From a virus: DNA of 34,973 nucleotides. Both the position numbers and the translations under genes were made by a program. The stretch lies in IMG/VR virus record IMGVR_UViG_3300042939_000090, positions 1 through 34,973 of that record; one strand, written 5' to 3'. The notes under the pieces are model-generated. The model made no database searches. It was not told the DNA's origin and worked only from the letters and a program-made list of their open reading frames with translations. This document shows positions 1 through 8,161 of the stretch, in pieces; position 1 is the stretch's first letter; every line of letters starts with the position of its first letter.

Positions 1-127
1 AATGGACACCCTTAAATACGCTTTAGTATTTGAAGGTAAAACAGCAGGCTTATTAGCCTCACAAGTAGGCATAAAGTCTGCTGAAAAATTAAACAAAATA
101 GCAACAGAGGGCTTTTGGCAAACTCAA
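1..127. repeat. Terminal direct repeat, left copy (circular overlap)
   Basis: Bases 1-127 match 34847-34973 base for base. The repeat lies inside the capsid reading frame and joining the ends keeps that frame open. This is what a circular or circularly permuted molecule gives when assembled with a k-mer of 127. It is more likely an assembly overlap than a biological terminal repeat. Confidence 0.95.
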
Positions 128-883
128 GCGTGTGGTTTTACCGCATCGGGTGATACCGTATTTACCCAACGTACACTAACAGTTGGTAAAATTGGTGTTT
201 ACATTGAGTGGTGTCCTAAAGACCTTGAGGCTAAATGGACACAAAAAGGTTTGAAGCCAGGCTCACCAATGGGCTTAGATGATTTTGAGAAGTTCATCGT
301 TGATGACACTATGCAGAACTTTGCTAAACGTAAAGAGATTGCTTTATGGCAAGGTGATACAAGTTTAAACGCAGCTAACTACCCTTACCTTTCAAGGTTT
401 GATGGTTTGCTTAAACTTATTGATGCTGACACATCAGTAGTATCTGCAACCCCATCAACTATCAACACTACTAACATTCGTACAATCTTACAAAACATCA
501 TTACGCTTATACCCCTTGATGTAAAAGGTCGTGAGAACGTTAAGTTTATGTGTGGTTACGATACTTTTGAAATATACCAAAACAAACTGGCAGCTGACAA
601 CCTTTACCATTACTTCGGTGATGCAGTAGGTTACGAGATGAAAGTTGAAAACTCTATGTACACCTTAGTAGGCGTACCTGGCTTAAACGGAACAAATCGT
701 ATTATAGCAGGTGAGTTTGGTGAAAACGGTAACTTTGTTATCGGCACTGACTTACTTAACGAAGAAGAGCAATTTGAATTGTTCTATGCTCGTGAGGCTC
801 GCCAAGTACGTTTCGTAGCTGAAACCAAAATTGGTGTTCAGTACTACTTTGGTAATCGTATTGTTGAATATACAAACTCTTAA
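1..883 (+). CDS. Major capsid protein, 3' part of a gene split by the linear cut
   Basis: Main subunit of the icosahedral head. Base 1 is the last base of codon 15; the ATG at base 2 is internal codon 16. The true start is at 34804 on the other side of the circular junction, giving a protein of 308 residues in all. The length, the position directly after protease and scaffold genes, and the resemblance to capsid proteins of Bacteroidota siphoviruses support the call (family recognised from memory, not searched). The N-terminal half holds a TVFTQRTLTVGKIGVY-type strand and the C-terminus ends in beta-rich sequence typical of capsid axial domains. No protease cleavage site can be named. The tail tube gene follows after 3 bases. 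Confidence 0.85.
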   Translation, partial: MDTLKYALVFEGKTAGLLASQVGIKSAEKLNKIATEGFWQTQACGFTASGDTVFTQRTLTVGKIGVYIEWCPKDLEAKWTQKGLKPGSPMGLDDFEKFIVDDTMQNFAKRKEIALWQGDTSLNAANYPYLSRFDGLLKLIDADTSVVSATPSTINTTNIRTILQNIITLIPLDVKGRENVKFMCGYDTFEIYQNKLAADNLYHYFGDAVGYEMKVENSMYTLVGVPGLNGTNRIIAGEFGENGNFVIGTDLLNEEEQFELFYAREARQVRFVAETKIGVQYYFGNRIVEYTNS

Positions 884-886
884 CCT

Positions 887-1390
887 ATGCCTTGCGCTAT
901 AACCCAGGGCTTTGCATTAGATTGTCGTGATAGTGTAGGGGGTATACAAACCCTCTACATTAACACTACCGCTAATGTTACAGCCTATACAGAAGCAAGT
1001 GGAACAGTATCGGCTATTACTAAGTCGGGCGTGTTCTACAAATATGAACTTGAGGAGGAAAACTCAATGGCTCAAAGTGTGCTAACAGGCAGCCGCCCTA
1101 ACGGAACTGTTTTCTTTGCACAACAAGTGTCGGCTATCTTCCAAAAGTTAACCTACCAAACCCGCGACAAGATTGTTGCCTTAGCTAAAAACAGGTTAGT
1201 TATTATCGTAAAAGATAACAACGGTAAACTATGGATTTGCGGCAAACAAAAAGGTCTAATGGTTACAACCTCAACAGCAGTTACAGGAACAGCGATGGGA
1301 GACCTTAACGGTTACACCGTAGTGTTTGACGGTAACGAGCCTAACGATTGGTTTGAGTATACCGGTTCAGAAAGCAGTTTGATTTCATAA
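887..1390 (+). CDS. Major tail tube protein (probable)
   Basis: A 167-residue protein expected to polymerise into the tail tube. It resembles a family common in Bacteroidota phages: an N-terminal Cys-containing segment (SVGGIQTLYI), a central helix with LTGSRPNGTVFFAQQ followed by KLTYQTRDKIVALAKN, then VIIVKDNNGKLWICG and a C-terminal strand (YTVVFDGNEPNDWFEY). That pattern of beta strands around one helix fits the tail tube fold. It lies directly after the capsid gene with a 3-base gap and is followed by a rho-independent terminator, which suits a highly expressed structural gene. The family link is from memory. A different head or tail structural role is possible. Confidence 0.65.
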   Translation: MPCAITQGFALDCRDSVGGIQTLYINTTANVTAYTEASGTVSAITKSGVFYKYELEEENSMAQSVLTGSRPNGTVFFAQQVSAIFQKLTYQTRDKIVALAKNRLVIIVKDNNGKLWICGKQKGLMVTTSTAVTGTAMGDLNGYTVVFDGNEPNDWFEYTGSESSLIS

Positions 1391-1411
1391 GTGTTTGTAG
1401 CGGTTAAAAAG

Positions 1412-1440
1412 AGCCTCGCCAATGTGCGGGGCTTTTTTTT
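1412..1440 (+). terminator. Rho-independent terminator after capsid and tail tube genes
   Basis: AGCCTCGC (1412-1419) pairs with GCGGGGCT (1426-1433), an 8-bp stem with one G-T pair and a 6-base loop, followed by an unbroken T run to 1440. It sits 21 bases after the tail tube stop and would end or attenuate the strongly expressed scaffold-capsid-tube transcript before the portal region. Confidence 0.85.
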
Positions 1441-1472
1441 GGCACAAAATTGAATTTTATGGTATTATAAGT

Positions 1473-1865
1473 ATGGTAGTTATAAATAAAGGGCAAAGCA
1501 ACATAGTTACGGTAACTCTAAAGGAGAAGACAACTATTGCCAACGCTTACTACTTATGGGAATGGATAAGCAAAGCAAGCGGAGAAAAGAAGTATTGCAT
1601 ACAGCCTGTAGACCTAAGCCAATACTTAGATAGGTTTAATCAGTTTACTATAACAGAAACAGCAACACCTAACCCGATAGCCGGGCAAGTAACATTGGCA
1701 ACAACAGGCGAGTGGACTTACAATGTATACGAACAAGCAAGTGCTACCAACCTAAGCCCAACAGGAAAGACAATAGTTGAAAGCGGAATGGTAAAAGTAA
1801 TAGGAACGGCAACCACCGACACACAATACACAAGAACAGTAACAACTGCGGTTTATGGAGGATAA
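1473..1865 (+). CDS. Conserved structural protein of Bacteroidota phages, function unknown
   Basis: A 130-residue protein starting MVVINKGQSNIVTVTLKEK. I place the start at 1473 because a longer reading frame from 1422 would begin inside the terminator hairpin. The sequence alternates strands (NAYYLWEWISKASGEKKYCI, FNQFTITETATPNPIAGQVTL, GEWTYNVYEQAS, VESGMVKVIG), like a compact beta sandwich. I recognise closely similar small proteins next to portal or capsid genes in other Bacteroidota phages and prophages, but know of no assigned role. A head decoration or minor virion protein is a guess. Its last 11 bases overlap the portal gene start. Confidence 0.6.
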   Translation: MVVINKGQSNIVTVTLKEKTTIANAYYLWEWISKASGEKKYCIQPVDLSQYLDRFNQFTITETATPNPIAGQVTLATTGEWTYNVYEQASATNLSPTGKTIVESGMVKVIGTATTDTQYTRTVTTAVYGG

Positions 1866-3666
1866 TAATTTGATAGTAGTAAAGCTGATAAATAGTGCGC
1901 CTCCTGTATTTAAGGAGGTAAAAAACCATGATAGCACAAAGCCCTGGGTATTATTTGGGGAGGGTAACACATATCCCGATTACCTTGTTGCCTTGCTTAA
2001 TGGTTCGGCAAAGCATAACGCTATTATAACAGGCAAAGTACAATACATAACAGGCAAAGGTATAGATGCTAAAAAAGATAGTGTTAACGCTGATAGTGTT
2101 AATGCCTATTTAGATTTAGTTAACCCATACGAAACGGCAGAAGATGTGCAGTATAAGTCGGTAATGGACTTGGAGGTATTTGGTGGGTTTTATTGGAAGT
2201 TTATCTTTGACCGTGTAGGTAGATTAAAATACATTACGCACATACCATTTGCAAAGGTAAGGACTAATAATGATTGTTCGGAATATTACATATCGGATAA
2301 GTGGGAGAAGTCAACCCGATTAGCTGCAAGGGATGTTGAAACAGTACAGGCTTACAATGGTATAAACAAAGGCGTTAAGATGTACGCTTATAAGTTGTAC
2401 CGCCCTAAGATGGGCAACGAGCCTGATGTATATCCATTGCCTGATTATGTTGGTGCAGTACCGTATATCAATATGGATATGGAGGTTGCTAACTTTCACC
2501 TCAACAACCTAAAGAATGGTTTTGTAGGTAGTACCTTAATTTCATTTCATAACGGAGAGCCAACAGAGGAGGCTAAAAATAATATTGAAGCACAATTTAA
2601 TAATAAGTTTGCCGGTACTAACAATACTGGCAGAACACTAATTTCTTTTAGCCCACCTAACGTGCAACCCCCAACGGTTGTAACCCTAACACCATCCGAC
2701 CTTGATAAACAGTTTTTAGAGTTAAACAAACAAATACAACAGGAGATCTATTCGGGGCATAAGATACCAAGCCCTGAGTTATTTGGCATACCAACAGAGG
2801 GGGCATTAGGAGATAGGAACGCTACCGACCTTAAATATGAGTTGTTTAAAAAGACTTATGTACAGACAAGGCAAAAAGCAATGGAGGATAATTGGAACTT
2901 TGCATTGCAGTTAACTGGGATAGGTGGAGAGGTAGATATAAAAGAATTTGCACCGCTTGAGGTTGTTTATTCGGAACAAATATTAACGCAAATATTAACC
3001 CGTGATGAGTTAAGGGAAAGAATAGGTTTAGAGCCTATTGCTATTCCTGTACAGATGTCGGCTGATGATGCTACAAGCAAGGTAATAAGCCTATTTGCTA
3101 ATTGCGGTAAACCCGCAGCCGATTACAACATAGTATCAACAAGGGTTAGAAAGTTCCATAACGATAGCGAAGCAGAGCAAGGAGAGAATGAGTTTATTAG
3201 GGCAGCATTTGCTGACCTTACAGAGAAAGAAAAGCAAGTAGTTGATATACTACGAACAAACCCAGAGATACCTCTACCTGACTTAGCTAAGGCGGTTAAG
3301 ATTAAGATTGATGCGTTGGTAAAAATGATTGATACTCTTGCGGCTAACTCTATTATTGAGATTGACGGTGGGCGTATTAACGTACTAAAACCCGAAACAC
3401 CTAAAGCCGAAATTGTAGTTAGGTATCAATACGCTAAAGCACCAAGAGTGCAAGGCAATGTTATACTGCCAACAAGCCGAGATTTTTGCCGCCAACTAAT
3501 TGAGTTGGATAGGCTATACACAAGGGCTGAAATTAACCTCATCAGCGCACAAGTAGGGCGTGATGTATGGACTGAACGTGGAGGTTGGTACACTAAGAAA
3601 GGAACAGATACAGCAACGCCTTATTGTAGGCACATTTGGCAACAAGTAATAGCTATAAAACGATGA
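1855..3666 (+). CDS. Portal protein with extra C-terminal winged-helix-like region
   Basis: The dodecameric DNA channel at one head vertex. Residues 1-400 look like a phage portal: a stem and wing region with FGGFYWKFIFDRVGRLKYI near 109-127, a long linker, then LNKQIQQEIYSGHKIPSPELFG (290-311) and a C-terminal SEQILTQILTRDELRERIGL clip-like helix. At 603 residues it is longer than usual. Residues 453-513 (LTEKEKQVVDILRTNP to GGRINV) look like a winged helix-turn-helix, and 540-596 hold C545, C591 and H593 in a small domain resembling the C-terminus of Mu F-like head morphogenesis proteins. Start at 1855, overlapping the upstream gene by 11 bases; the stop overlaps the next start as ATGA. Confidence 0.75.
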   Translation: MEDNNLIVVKLINSAPPVFKEVKNHDSTKPWVLFGEGNTYPDYLVALLNGSAKHNAIITGKVQYITGKGIDAKKDSVNADSVNAYLDLVNPYETAEDVQYKSVMDLEVFGGFYWKFIFDRVGRLKYITHIPFAKVRTNNDCSEYYISDKWEKSTRLAARDVETVQAYNGINKGVKMYAYKLYRPKMGNEPDVYPLPDYVGAVPYINMDMEVANFHLNNLKNGFVGSTLISFHNGEPTEEAKNNIEAQFNNKFAGTNNTGRTLISFSPPNVQPPTVVTLTPSDLDKQFLELNKQIQQEIYSGHKIPSPELFGIPTEGALGDRNATDLKYELFKKTYVQTRQKAMEDNWNFALQLTGIGGEVDIKEFAPLEVVYSEQILTQILTRDELRERIGLEPIAIPVQMSADDATSKVISLFANCGKPAADYNIVSTRVRKFHNDSEAEQGENEFIRAAFADLTEKEKQVVDILRTNPEIPLPDLAKAVKIKIDALVKMIDTLAANSIIEIDGGRINVLKPETPKAEIVVRYQYAKAPRVQGNVILPTSRDFCRQLIELDRLYTRAEINLISAQVGRDVWTERGGWYTKKGTDTATPYCRHIWQQVIAIKR

Positions 3667-4265
3667 GCTTAGTAATATTTATTGATGAACAGACTTTAAA
3701 AGACTACACTATCATATCAGATAACGTAGACTTTAAGCAGTTGCGCCCAGAGATAATCTCTATCCAAGACTTGTATATACAAGACTTGATTGGTAGCGGT
3801 TTGTATAATGAGTTAAAAACCCAAGTAACAGCCAACACGGTAACAGGATTAAACCAAACGTTACTGAATGACTATATACAGCCTTGTTTAATATGGCGTA
3901 TTATGTCGGAAAGCCCGTTAGCCCTATCCTTTAAATACACAAATAAAGGAATTGTAAATAAAACAGGCGAAGCATCGGTTATGCCAAGTATGGGCGATAT
4001 GGCTAACATTATCGGCAAGTATCAGGAACGCTCGGAAAGCTATGCGGAAAAGTTGGTTAACTACCTTATTCAAAATAGTACACTATACCCGTTATACTTT
4101 AATCCGGGCAGTGGAGTTGATACCGTATACCCAAGACGTAGGGTGTTTACTACAGGCTTTGCAATGGGTACAACAACAAGGCTAACATTAGACTTGGCAA
4201 CAAGGTACCAAGGCAATTATGATTTATTGTGTGATGACTGTTATTCTACCTATGGAAAATTCTAA
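3663..4265 (+). CDS. Head-tail connector/adaptor-like protein (DUF6712-like)
   Basis: A 200-residue protein. I place the start at the ATG at 3663, which overlaps the portal stop as ATGA; a frame open from 3636 would begin inside the portal gene. The sequence (FIDEQTLKDYTIISDNVD, EIISIQDLYIQDLIGSGLY, DYIQPCLIWRIM, then FKYTNKGIVNKTG) matches my memory of the DUF6712 family found after portal genes in Bacteroidota phages. Mostly helical, it fits the adaptor ring that binds below the portal. The C-terminus (CDDCYSTYGKF) has a Cys pair. The role is inferred from position and helical layout. Confidence 0.55.
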   Translation: MSLVIFIDEQTLKDYTIISDNVDFKQLRPEIISIQDLYIQDLIGSGLYNELKTQVTANTVTGLNQTLLNDYIQPCLIWRIMSESPLALSFKYTNKGIVNKTGEASVMPSMGDMANIIGKYQERSESYAEKLVNYLIQNSTLYPLYFNPGSGVDTVYPRRRVFTTGFAMGTTTRLTLDLATRYQGNYDLLCDDCYSTYGKF

Positions 4266-4383
4266 TCGAGGCAAAAAAAATAAGGAGAAGTTTGCAGCAT
4301 TTTGTAAAGAACAAGACAAAAAGAACGGCAAGCCATTACCTAAAATAACTGATGAACTATGGCGTTTACGCTTAACCAAATAA
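4252..4383 (+). CDS. Small basic protein, 43 residues, unknown
   Basis: An ATG at 4252 opens 43 codons in a different frame from both neighbours. It overlaps the end of the connector gene by 14 bases and the start of the next gene by 25. The product is rich in Lys, Asn and Arg (NSNRGKKNKEKF, then KEQDKKNGKPLPKI). It fills what would otherwise be a 93-base gap in a tightly packed operon, which is the main argument that it is real. Function unknown. Confidence 0.45.
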   Translation: MENSNRGKKNKEKFAAFCKEQDKKNGKPLPKITDELWRLRLTK

Positions 4384-4817
4384 TTGCACTAACAGATAGT
4401 TATGTAGCAGCCCATAAGCAGCTTAACACTTTTCAGTTTGGAGATCCCTGGGAGTTTGCCGAAAGTGAGGAGGTGATTTACCCTGCATTGTATATGGTTA
4501 ACGGCAACGTAGCTATTGATGGCAATACACTATACCATACGTTTAACCTATTAATTTGTGATAGGATAGACTACAATATGGATAACCCTGCTGATAAGAA
4601 CGCACAAGAGAACGAGGTGTTAAGTGATATGCGTGAGGTTGCTTTAGATATATTGGCGTTATTTAATAACCCTGCAAACAGGGAGAATTTTTACTTAGAA
4701 CAAACTGCAACATTAGAACCGTTTACGGAACGATTTAAAGATTGGACTGCCGGGTGGAATGTAACTATCCGATTAAAACAACCAATGTCTTACAACCGTT
4801 GCCAAGTACCTTTATAG
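4359..4817 (+). CDS. Tail completion/terminator-like protein
   Basis: A 152-residue protein beginning MAFTLNQIIALTDSYVAAH, with KQLNTFQFGDPWEFAESEE, a strand-rich centre (YHTFNLLICDRIDY) and the conserved-looking NAQENEVLSDMREVALDIL helix. I recognise this layout from Bacteroidota phages, where it sits after the portal/connector genes. Its size and alternation of strands and helices resemble tail terminator or neck proteins that cap the tail tube and join it to the head. The gene overlaps the 43-residue gene and is followed after 1 base by the fibre gene. The function is inferred from position and fold pattern. Confidence 0.5.
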   Translation: MAFTLNQIIALTDSYVAAHKQLNTFQFGDPWEFAESEEVIYPALYMVNGNVAIDGNTLYHTFNLLICDRIDYNMDNPADKNAQENEVLSDMREVALDILALFNNPANRENFYLEQTATLEPFTERFKDWTAGWNVTIRLKQPMSYNRCQVPL

Positions 4818-4818
4818 T

Positions 4819-6306
4819 ATGGATAAGTATCAGGTAAGAAGTTGTATTAGTGGTAGTGGTAGTATTACCTATGACCCATTAACGGGCGTTATAGGTGGTG
4901 GTGGTGGCGGTGGTGCAACGTGGGGAAGTATAACTGGAACGCTATCTTCACAAACAGACTTACAAAACGCTTTAGATTTAAAGCAAAATGAAAGCATTGT
5001 TATTAACAGCAACACAACGGCTGTTTTAGATGGTGTTTATACCGTTGTTGCATCGGCTACTTTTACTGACCCTACACCCGCAGAGGGTAAAGGGTTTATG
5101 GTGTTTGTAAGGAACGGCACGGCAACAGTAGGGGGGACGGGATATTCAACCGCTGGTACTGTAATTAACAGAATATACCATTCGGGGGCATGGGCTAATT
5201 ATACTTTAGCACCTACGTCATTAGCAATCGGCACAACACCGATAACAGGCGGAACGGTTGGTAGGGTATTGTTTGAAGGTTCGGGTAATGTTTTGCAAGA
5301 AAACTCAATATTAAATTTAGATACAACCAACGGTTTAATTATAGGGGGTGCAACTGCAAGGGGTACACGATTAACCTTAGTTAATGCAGCCGATACCTTA
5401 GCGAGTAAGACCTTAGTAATAAGGAACGCAGCCGATAGTTCGGAAACGTTTTCTATTACTGGCAATGGTATTGTAAATATTGGTGTGGCTAATGCTAACA
5501 GCGATGTTATTACATTGGCAGGCTCAAGTTGGTTTAGGGCAACAAGCACCCCTGCATCAAATCAATTCCAATCGCTTGGTTTTGCTAACACTATTACTAA
5601 CGTCAATATATATTCAAATGTATTAGGGCATAGCAACACCCTTACAGGCGCAGGTAGCGAGTTTAATAATGTGTTTGGGTTTGCCAACGTAATGAGGGGT
5701 ACGGTAAGCAACAGTAACATATTTGGCTCTTACTTTGATATTCAGTCAAGTTCAGTTAGGGTTAATGCTATTGGTAGGCGGATAAATGGTAGTGTGGCTC
5801 GTGGCTTACAGGGTACAGATTTAACCTTTATAGGCTACTCGTTAGAGATTAATACAATAAACCTTAGCACCAATATCATTACTTATTTCAACAACCAAAA
5901 TATGAGCCACGCTATCCGCAAGGGTGGTAACATTGCTTTGCTTGGGGAGAAGTATCAAATTCTTGCCGATAGCACGGGAACGGTAGCTAATAGGCTAAGT
6001 ACCTATATGGAGTTGGCGGCTACTAATACCATTACCATTCATAACGGAACAGCCCCAACGGGTAATATAACCGATGCTATACAGGCTTATGCAGCCGATA
6101 TAACGGCAGGGAATACAGCTATGCACATCCGTAATGAGAACGGTGATATAGTTAAGTTATACTCAATAGGCGGTTGGGGTACACCAACAGGCACGCTAAC
6201 AAGAACAACCTTTGATACAACTACTGTTACCCTTTCTCAATTAGCTGAAAGAGTAGCAGCATTAATAAGTGATTTAAAAACAGGGCAACAACTACTAAAA
6301 GCATAA
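4819..6306 (+). CDS. Tail fibre / receptor-binding-like protein
   Basis: A 495-residue low-complexity, Gly/Thr/Asn-rich protein. Residues 11-33 hold Ser-Gly repeats and a run of seven Gly, then GATWGSITGTLSSQTDLQNAL, a motif typical of phage tail fibre attachment regions. The middle is built of short beta-strand repeats; residues about 250-310 (NIYSNVLGHSNTLTG, FNNVFGFANVMRG, SNSNIFGSYF) look like beta-helix turns. The end (TLSQLAERVAALISDLK) is a short amphipathic helix that could trimerise. A virion fibre or adhesion protein contacting the host surface fits well. No enzymatic motif is visible. It is separated by the whole tail module from the tail-tip protein at 28758. Confidence 0.6.
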   Translation: MDKYQVRSCISGSGSITYDPLTGVIGGGGGGGATWGSITGTLSSQTDLQNALDLKQNESIVINSNTTAVLDGVYTVVASATFTDPTPAEGKGFMVFVRNGTATVGGTGYSTAGTVINRIYHSGAWANYTLAPTSLAIGTTPITGGTVGRVLFEGSGNVLQENSILNLDTTNGLIIGGATARGTRLTLVNAADTLASKTLVIRNAADSSETFSITGNGIVNIGVANANSDVITLAGSSWFRATSTPASNQFQSLGFANTITNVNIYSNVLGHSNTLTGAGSEFNNVFGFANVMRGTVSNSNIFGSYFDIQSSSVRVNAIGRRINGSVARGLQGTDLTFIGYSLEINTINLSTNIITYFNNQNMSHAIRKGGNIALLGEKYQILADSTGTVANRLSTYMELAATNTITIHNGTAPTGNITDAIQAYAADITAGNTAMHIRNENGDIVKLYSIGGWGTPTGTLTRTTFDTTTVTLSQLAERVAALISDLKTGQQLLKA

Positions 6307-6674
6307 TGCAAACAATAGACTTACTAACACCTCATCCATCGCTACCGGGTACAACTCGCAAAGCGGTAATTGAACAAACCTTTAGCGACCATAAGGCTAA
6401 GTTTAGCACGTTGGTAGTGCGCATTGATAATTACCTAAACGGTGATGTTATAAGCAATCAGGCGGTCAACAGTTACACAGTTAATCTTAGGGCTGATAAC
6501 AGCGTTTTTGTTAACCCTGCAACTGGCGATTATGTGCCAAGCGATACGCCGGGGGCTATGGGTGAGTATGACTATATTGATTTTTTAGAAACCCAAAACT
6601 TGCCTTTTAGCAATCAGCAGTTTAAAGAAACGGTTGTATTAAGGGCAGAACAACAAGGTAGGTTTGATGTATAA
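6306..6674 (+). CDS. Hypothetical protein, 122 residues
   Basis: The start codon overlaps the fibre stop by one base. The product begins MQTIDLLTPHPSLPGTTRK and has strands around FSTLVVRIDNYLNGD and YTVNLRADNSVFVNPATGDY, and ends QFKETVVLRAEQQGRFDV. It looks like a small soluble beta-rich protein. Being coupled to the fibre gene, it could be a virion or fibre-associated protein, but no family is recognised. Confidence 0.55.
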   Translation: MQTIDLLTPHPSLPGTTRKAVIEQTFSDHKAKFSTLVVRIDNYLNGDVISNQAVNSYTVNLRADNSVFVNPATGDYVPSDTPGAMGEYDYIDFLETQNLPFSNQQFKETVVLRAEQQGRFDV

Positions 6675-6676
6675 TT

Positions 6677-7051
6677 ATGGTCGCTACGATAACTGATAAC
6701 CCAAAGGTAGAATTGTTGCCAAAATCAACAAGAGGTAGGTTTAAGACCTTAGAACACTTAGACCACCAATTGATTAATGGCAGGCAATTGTATGTACCTA
6801 AAGGCACTGTAAGCAACGGGGCAAGCGTTCCAAGACTATTATGGTGGATATATCCGCCTTATGGCACTTATACTTACCCGGCTGTTATCCACGACTTTTT
6901 ATATGAGAATAACCTCTACACAAGGGAGTTTGCAGACAGGCAATTTTTGATTGATATGGGGAGGTGTAATACAAATAAATTTACAAAGTGGCTTTTTTAT
7001 TACATTGTGCGTATATTTGGCTCACTAAATTGGAATAAATTTAAGAAATAA
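6677..7051 (+). CDS. DUF1353 family phage protein
   Basis: A 124-residue protein with the core of the DUF1353 family: VPKGTVSNGASVPRLLWWIY near residues 38-57, followed by AVIHDFLYENNLYTREFADR (71-90). The conserved Asn-Gly-Ala-Ser-Val-Pro, His-Asp and Ala-Asp positions are present. DUF1353 proteins are common in tailed phages next to lysis or tail genes; their activity is unknown to me. It follows the previous gene after two bases and leads by a one-base overlap into the next small gene. Confidence 0.7.
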   Translation: MVATITDNPKVELLPKSTRGRFKTLEHLDHQLINGRQLYVPKGTVSNGASVPRLLWWIYPPYGTYTYPAVIHDFLYENNLYTREFADRQFLIDMGRCNTNKFTKWLFYYIVRIFGSLNWNKFKK

Positions 7052-7185
7052 TGGTAGAACTTACTTTAGAACAAGCAACTCAAATAGCTAACAAGTTGGG
7101 CGAAATGCCTGCTAATAGTTGCTATAATGAACTTACTATACTATTACAGGCTATAAACAAAGCGCAACTACCAAAAGCGGAATAA
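7051..7185 (+). CDS. Small protein, 44 residues, unknown
   Basis: ATG at 7051 overlaps the DUF1353 stop by one base, and its stop (7183-7185) overlaps the next ATG by one base. The product, starting MVELTLEQATQIANKLGEM, is predicted to be two short helices joined by NSCYNELT. The perfect fit between neighbours supports a real gene. No family recognised. Confidence 0.55.
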   Translation: MVELTLEQATQIANKLGEMPANSCYNELTILLQAINKAQLPKAE

Positions 7186-7529
7186 TGGAGGGGTGGGTAG
7201 AAACAATTGTAACAGCTATTGGAGGCGCAGGGGGCGGTGGTTTTTTTGGTTGGTTTTTTACCCGTAAGAAAAGCAATGCTGATGCTAAAGGTAGCGAGTT
7301 GGAGAATGTAGAACACGCCATTAAGATATGGCGGGAAACAGCCGAGAAACTAAGCGCACGGGTTGATGAGTTAAGCAAGGAGATAGATGAGATGAGGTTG
7401 GACTTGCTAACCGTACATAGAGAGAATAAAGCTCTAAAAGATTATTTATATAAACGTGGTATTGATTTTAAAATAATACAAAACGAGGGCGCAATAATTT
7501 TTGATGAAGCAGCTAATAAAAGGAAGTGA
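7185..7529 (+). CDS. Membrane-anchored coiled-coil protein, lysis-region
   Basis: A 114-residue protein with an N-terminal Gly-rich hydrophobic segment (residues 5-26, IVTAIGGAGGGGFFGWFF) ending in TRKKS, which predicts one membrane span. Residues 37-90 (ELENVEHAIKIWRETAEKL and following) form a coiled coil. This layout resembles small membrane proteins encoded beside holins in Bacteroidota phages and could be a holin partner or an inner-membrane spanin-like factor. The function is inferred only from topology and from lying next to the holin candidate, which it overlaps by 26 bases. Confidence 0.55.
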   Translation: MEGWVETIVTAIGGAGGGGFFGWFFTRKKSNADAKGSELENVEHAIKIWRETAEKLSARVDELSKEIDEMRLDLLTVHRENKALKDYLYKRGIDFKIIQNEGAIIFDEAANKRK

Positions 7530-7725
7530 TGGTAAGTATTCGTTAAGGCGTGTGTTGGCTGTTTTTTTTTCAGCCGGGATATGCTTTCACGTTACCTATT
7601 GCACCTTTAAAAACCAACCTATGAACGATGGGGCTATCGCAAGTATGGCAGCATTGGTAGCGGCTTTATTATCTTTAACAACTTGGCAAAACACTAAAAC
7701 AGATGCAACTAACAAAGAACTTTAG
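7504..7725 (+). CDS. Holin candidate
   Basis: A 73-residue protein from the ATG at 7504 (a TTG codon lies just before it). There are two predicted membrane segments: VLAVFFSAGICFHVTY (about 18-33) and AIASMAALVAALLSLTTW (about 45-62), with a charged N-terminus (GSDGKYSLRR) and a polar tail. Size, two spans and position immediately before the endolysin gene (23-base overlap) fit a class II holin that forms lesions in the inner membrane. A run of nine T at 7562-7570 within the first span is a possible sequencing or slippage hotspot. The holin call rests on topology and context. Confidence 0.6.
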   Translation: MKQLIKGSDGKYSLRRVLAVFFSAGICFHVTYCTFKNQPMNDGAIASMAALVAALLSLTTWQNTKTDATNKEL

Positions 7726-8161
7726 CCTTAACGAGTTTTTAAAATCTAACACGGCAACCCGTTTAAACATTACGGAACAATTCAGCCCGCCACAATTCGT
7801 ACTGGATAACATAGATAACTTAGCCCAACAGCTACAAATAGCCCGTGATTACTTTGGCGAGCCTATGGTTTTTACAAGTGGGTACCGATGCCTAAAACTT
7901 AACAAGGCAGTTGGCGGGGTAGCTAATTCAGCCCACACAACAGGAAGTGCAGTTGACATAGAATTTCATTCCGAAGCCCACGCAAAGAAGTTAATTGAAG
8001 GCCTAATTAAAGCAGGGTTTAAACGCATAGGCTTAGGGTGGAGTTTTATCCACGTTGATATTGACTTAACCAAACCACACCCCGCTTGTTGGTTGTACGG
8101 TAGCAAAACACCACAATGGTTAGCGGCTATGGAAAAATCTATTGAAGCCCGAATAAAATGA
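7703..8161 (+). CDS. Endolysin, peptidase M15 (D,D-carboxypeptidase/endopeptidase type)
   Basis: A 152-residue zinc peptidase expected to cut peptidoglycan cross-links at lysis. The M15A signature is clear: SAHTTGSAVDI (residues 76-86) supplies zinc ligands H78 and D85, and FIHVDI (115-120) supplies the third ligand region with H117 and D119. A preceding FTSGYRC (57-63) holds the conserved substrate-binding Ser-Gly-Tyr-Arg. There is no signal peptide, so the enzyme needs the holin encoded just upstream for release. Its stop overlaps the start of a 23-codon membrane peptide. A virion-associated role is less likely, given the location. Confidence 0.85.
   Translation: MQLTKNFSLNEFLKSNTATRLNITEQFSPPQFVLDNIDNLAQQLQIARDYFGEPMVFTSGYRCLKLNKAVGGVANSAHTTGSAVDIEFHSEAHAKKLIEGLIKAGFKRIGLGWSFIHVDIDLTKPHPACWLYGSKTPQWLAAMEKSIEARIK

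Noticed and set aside
6886-6894. DnaA-box-like TTATCCACG here and again near 8049, which might mark an origin given the DnaA-like gene
   Set aside because: Both lie inside coding sequence where Ile-His or Phe-Ile-His codons explain them, each has one mismatch to TTATCCACA, and they are more than 1 kb apart with no cluster.
7012-7019. TATATTTG as a promoter for the lysis genes
   Set aside because: It lies in the DUF1353 coding region, where Tyr/Ile-Phe codons produce this string, and no TTTG box is found at the required distance upstream.
7561-7570. T9 run in the holin gene as a second -1 frameshift site
   Set aside because: The -1 frame ends after about 17 codons in a sequence without a recognisable domain, so no functional product is suggested. 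It may only be a homopolymer error hotspot.
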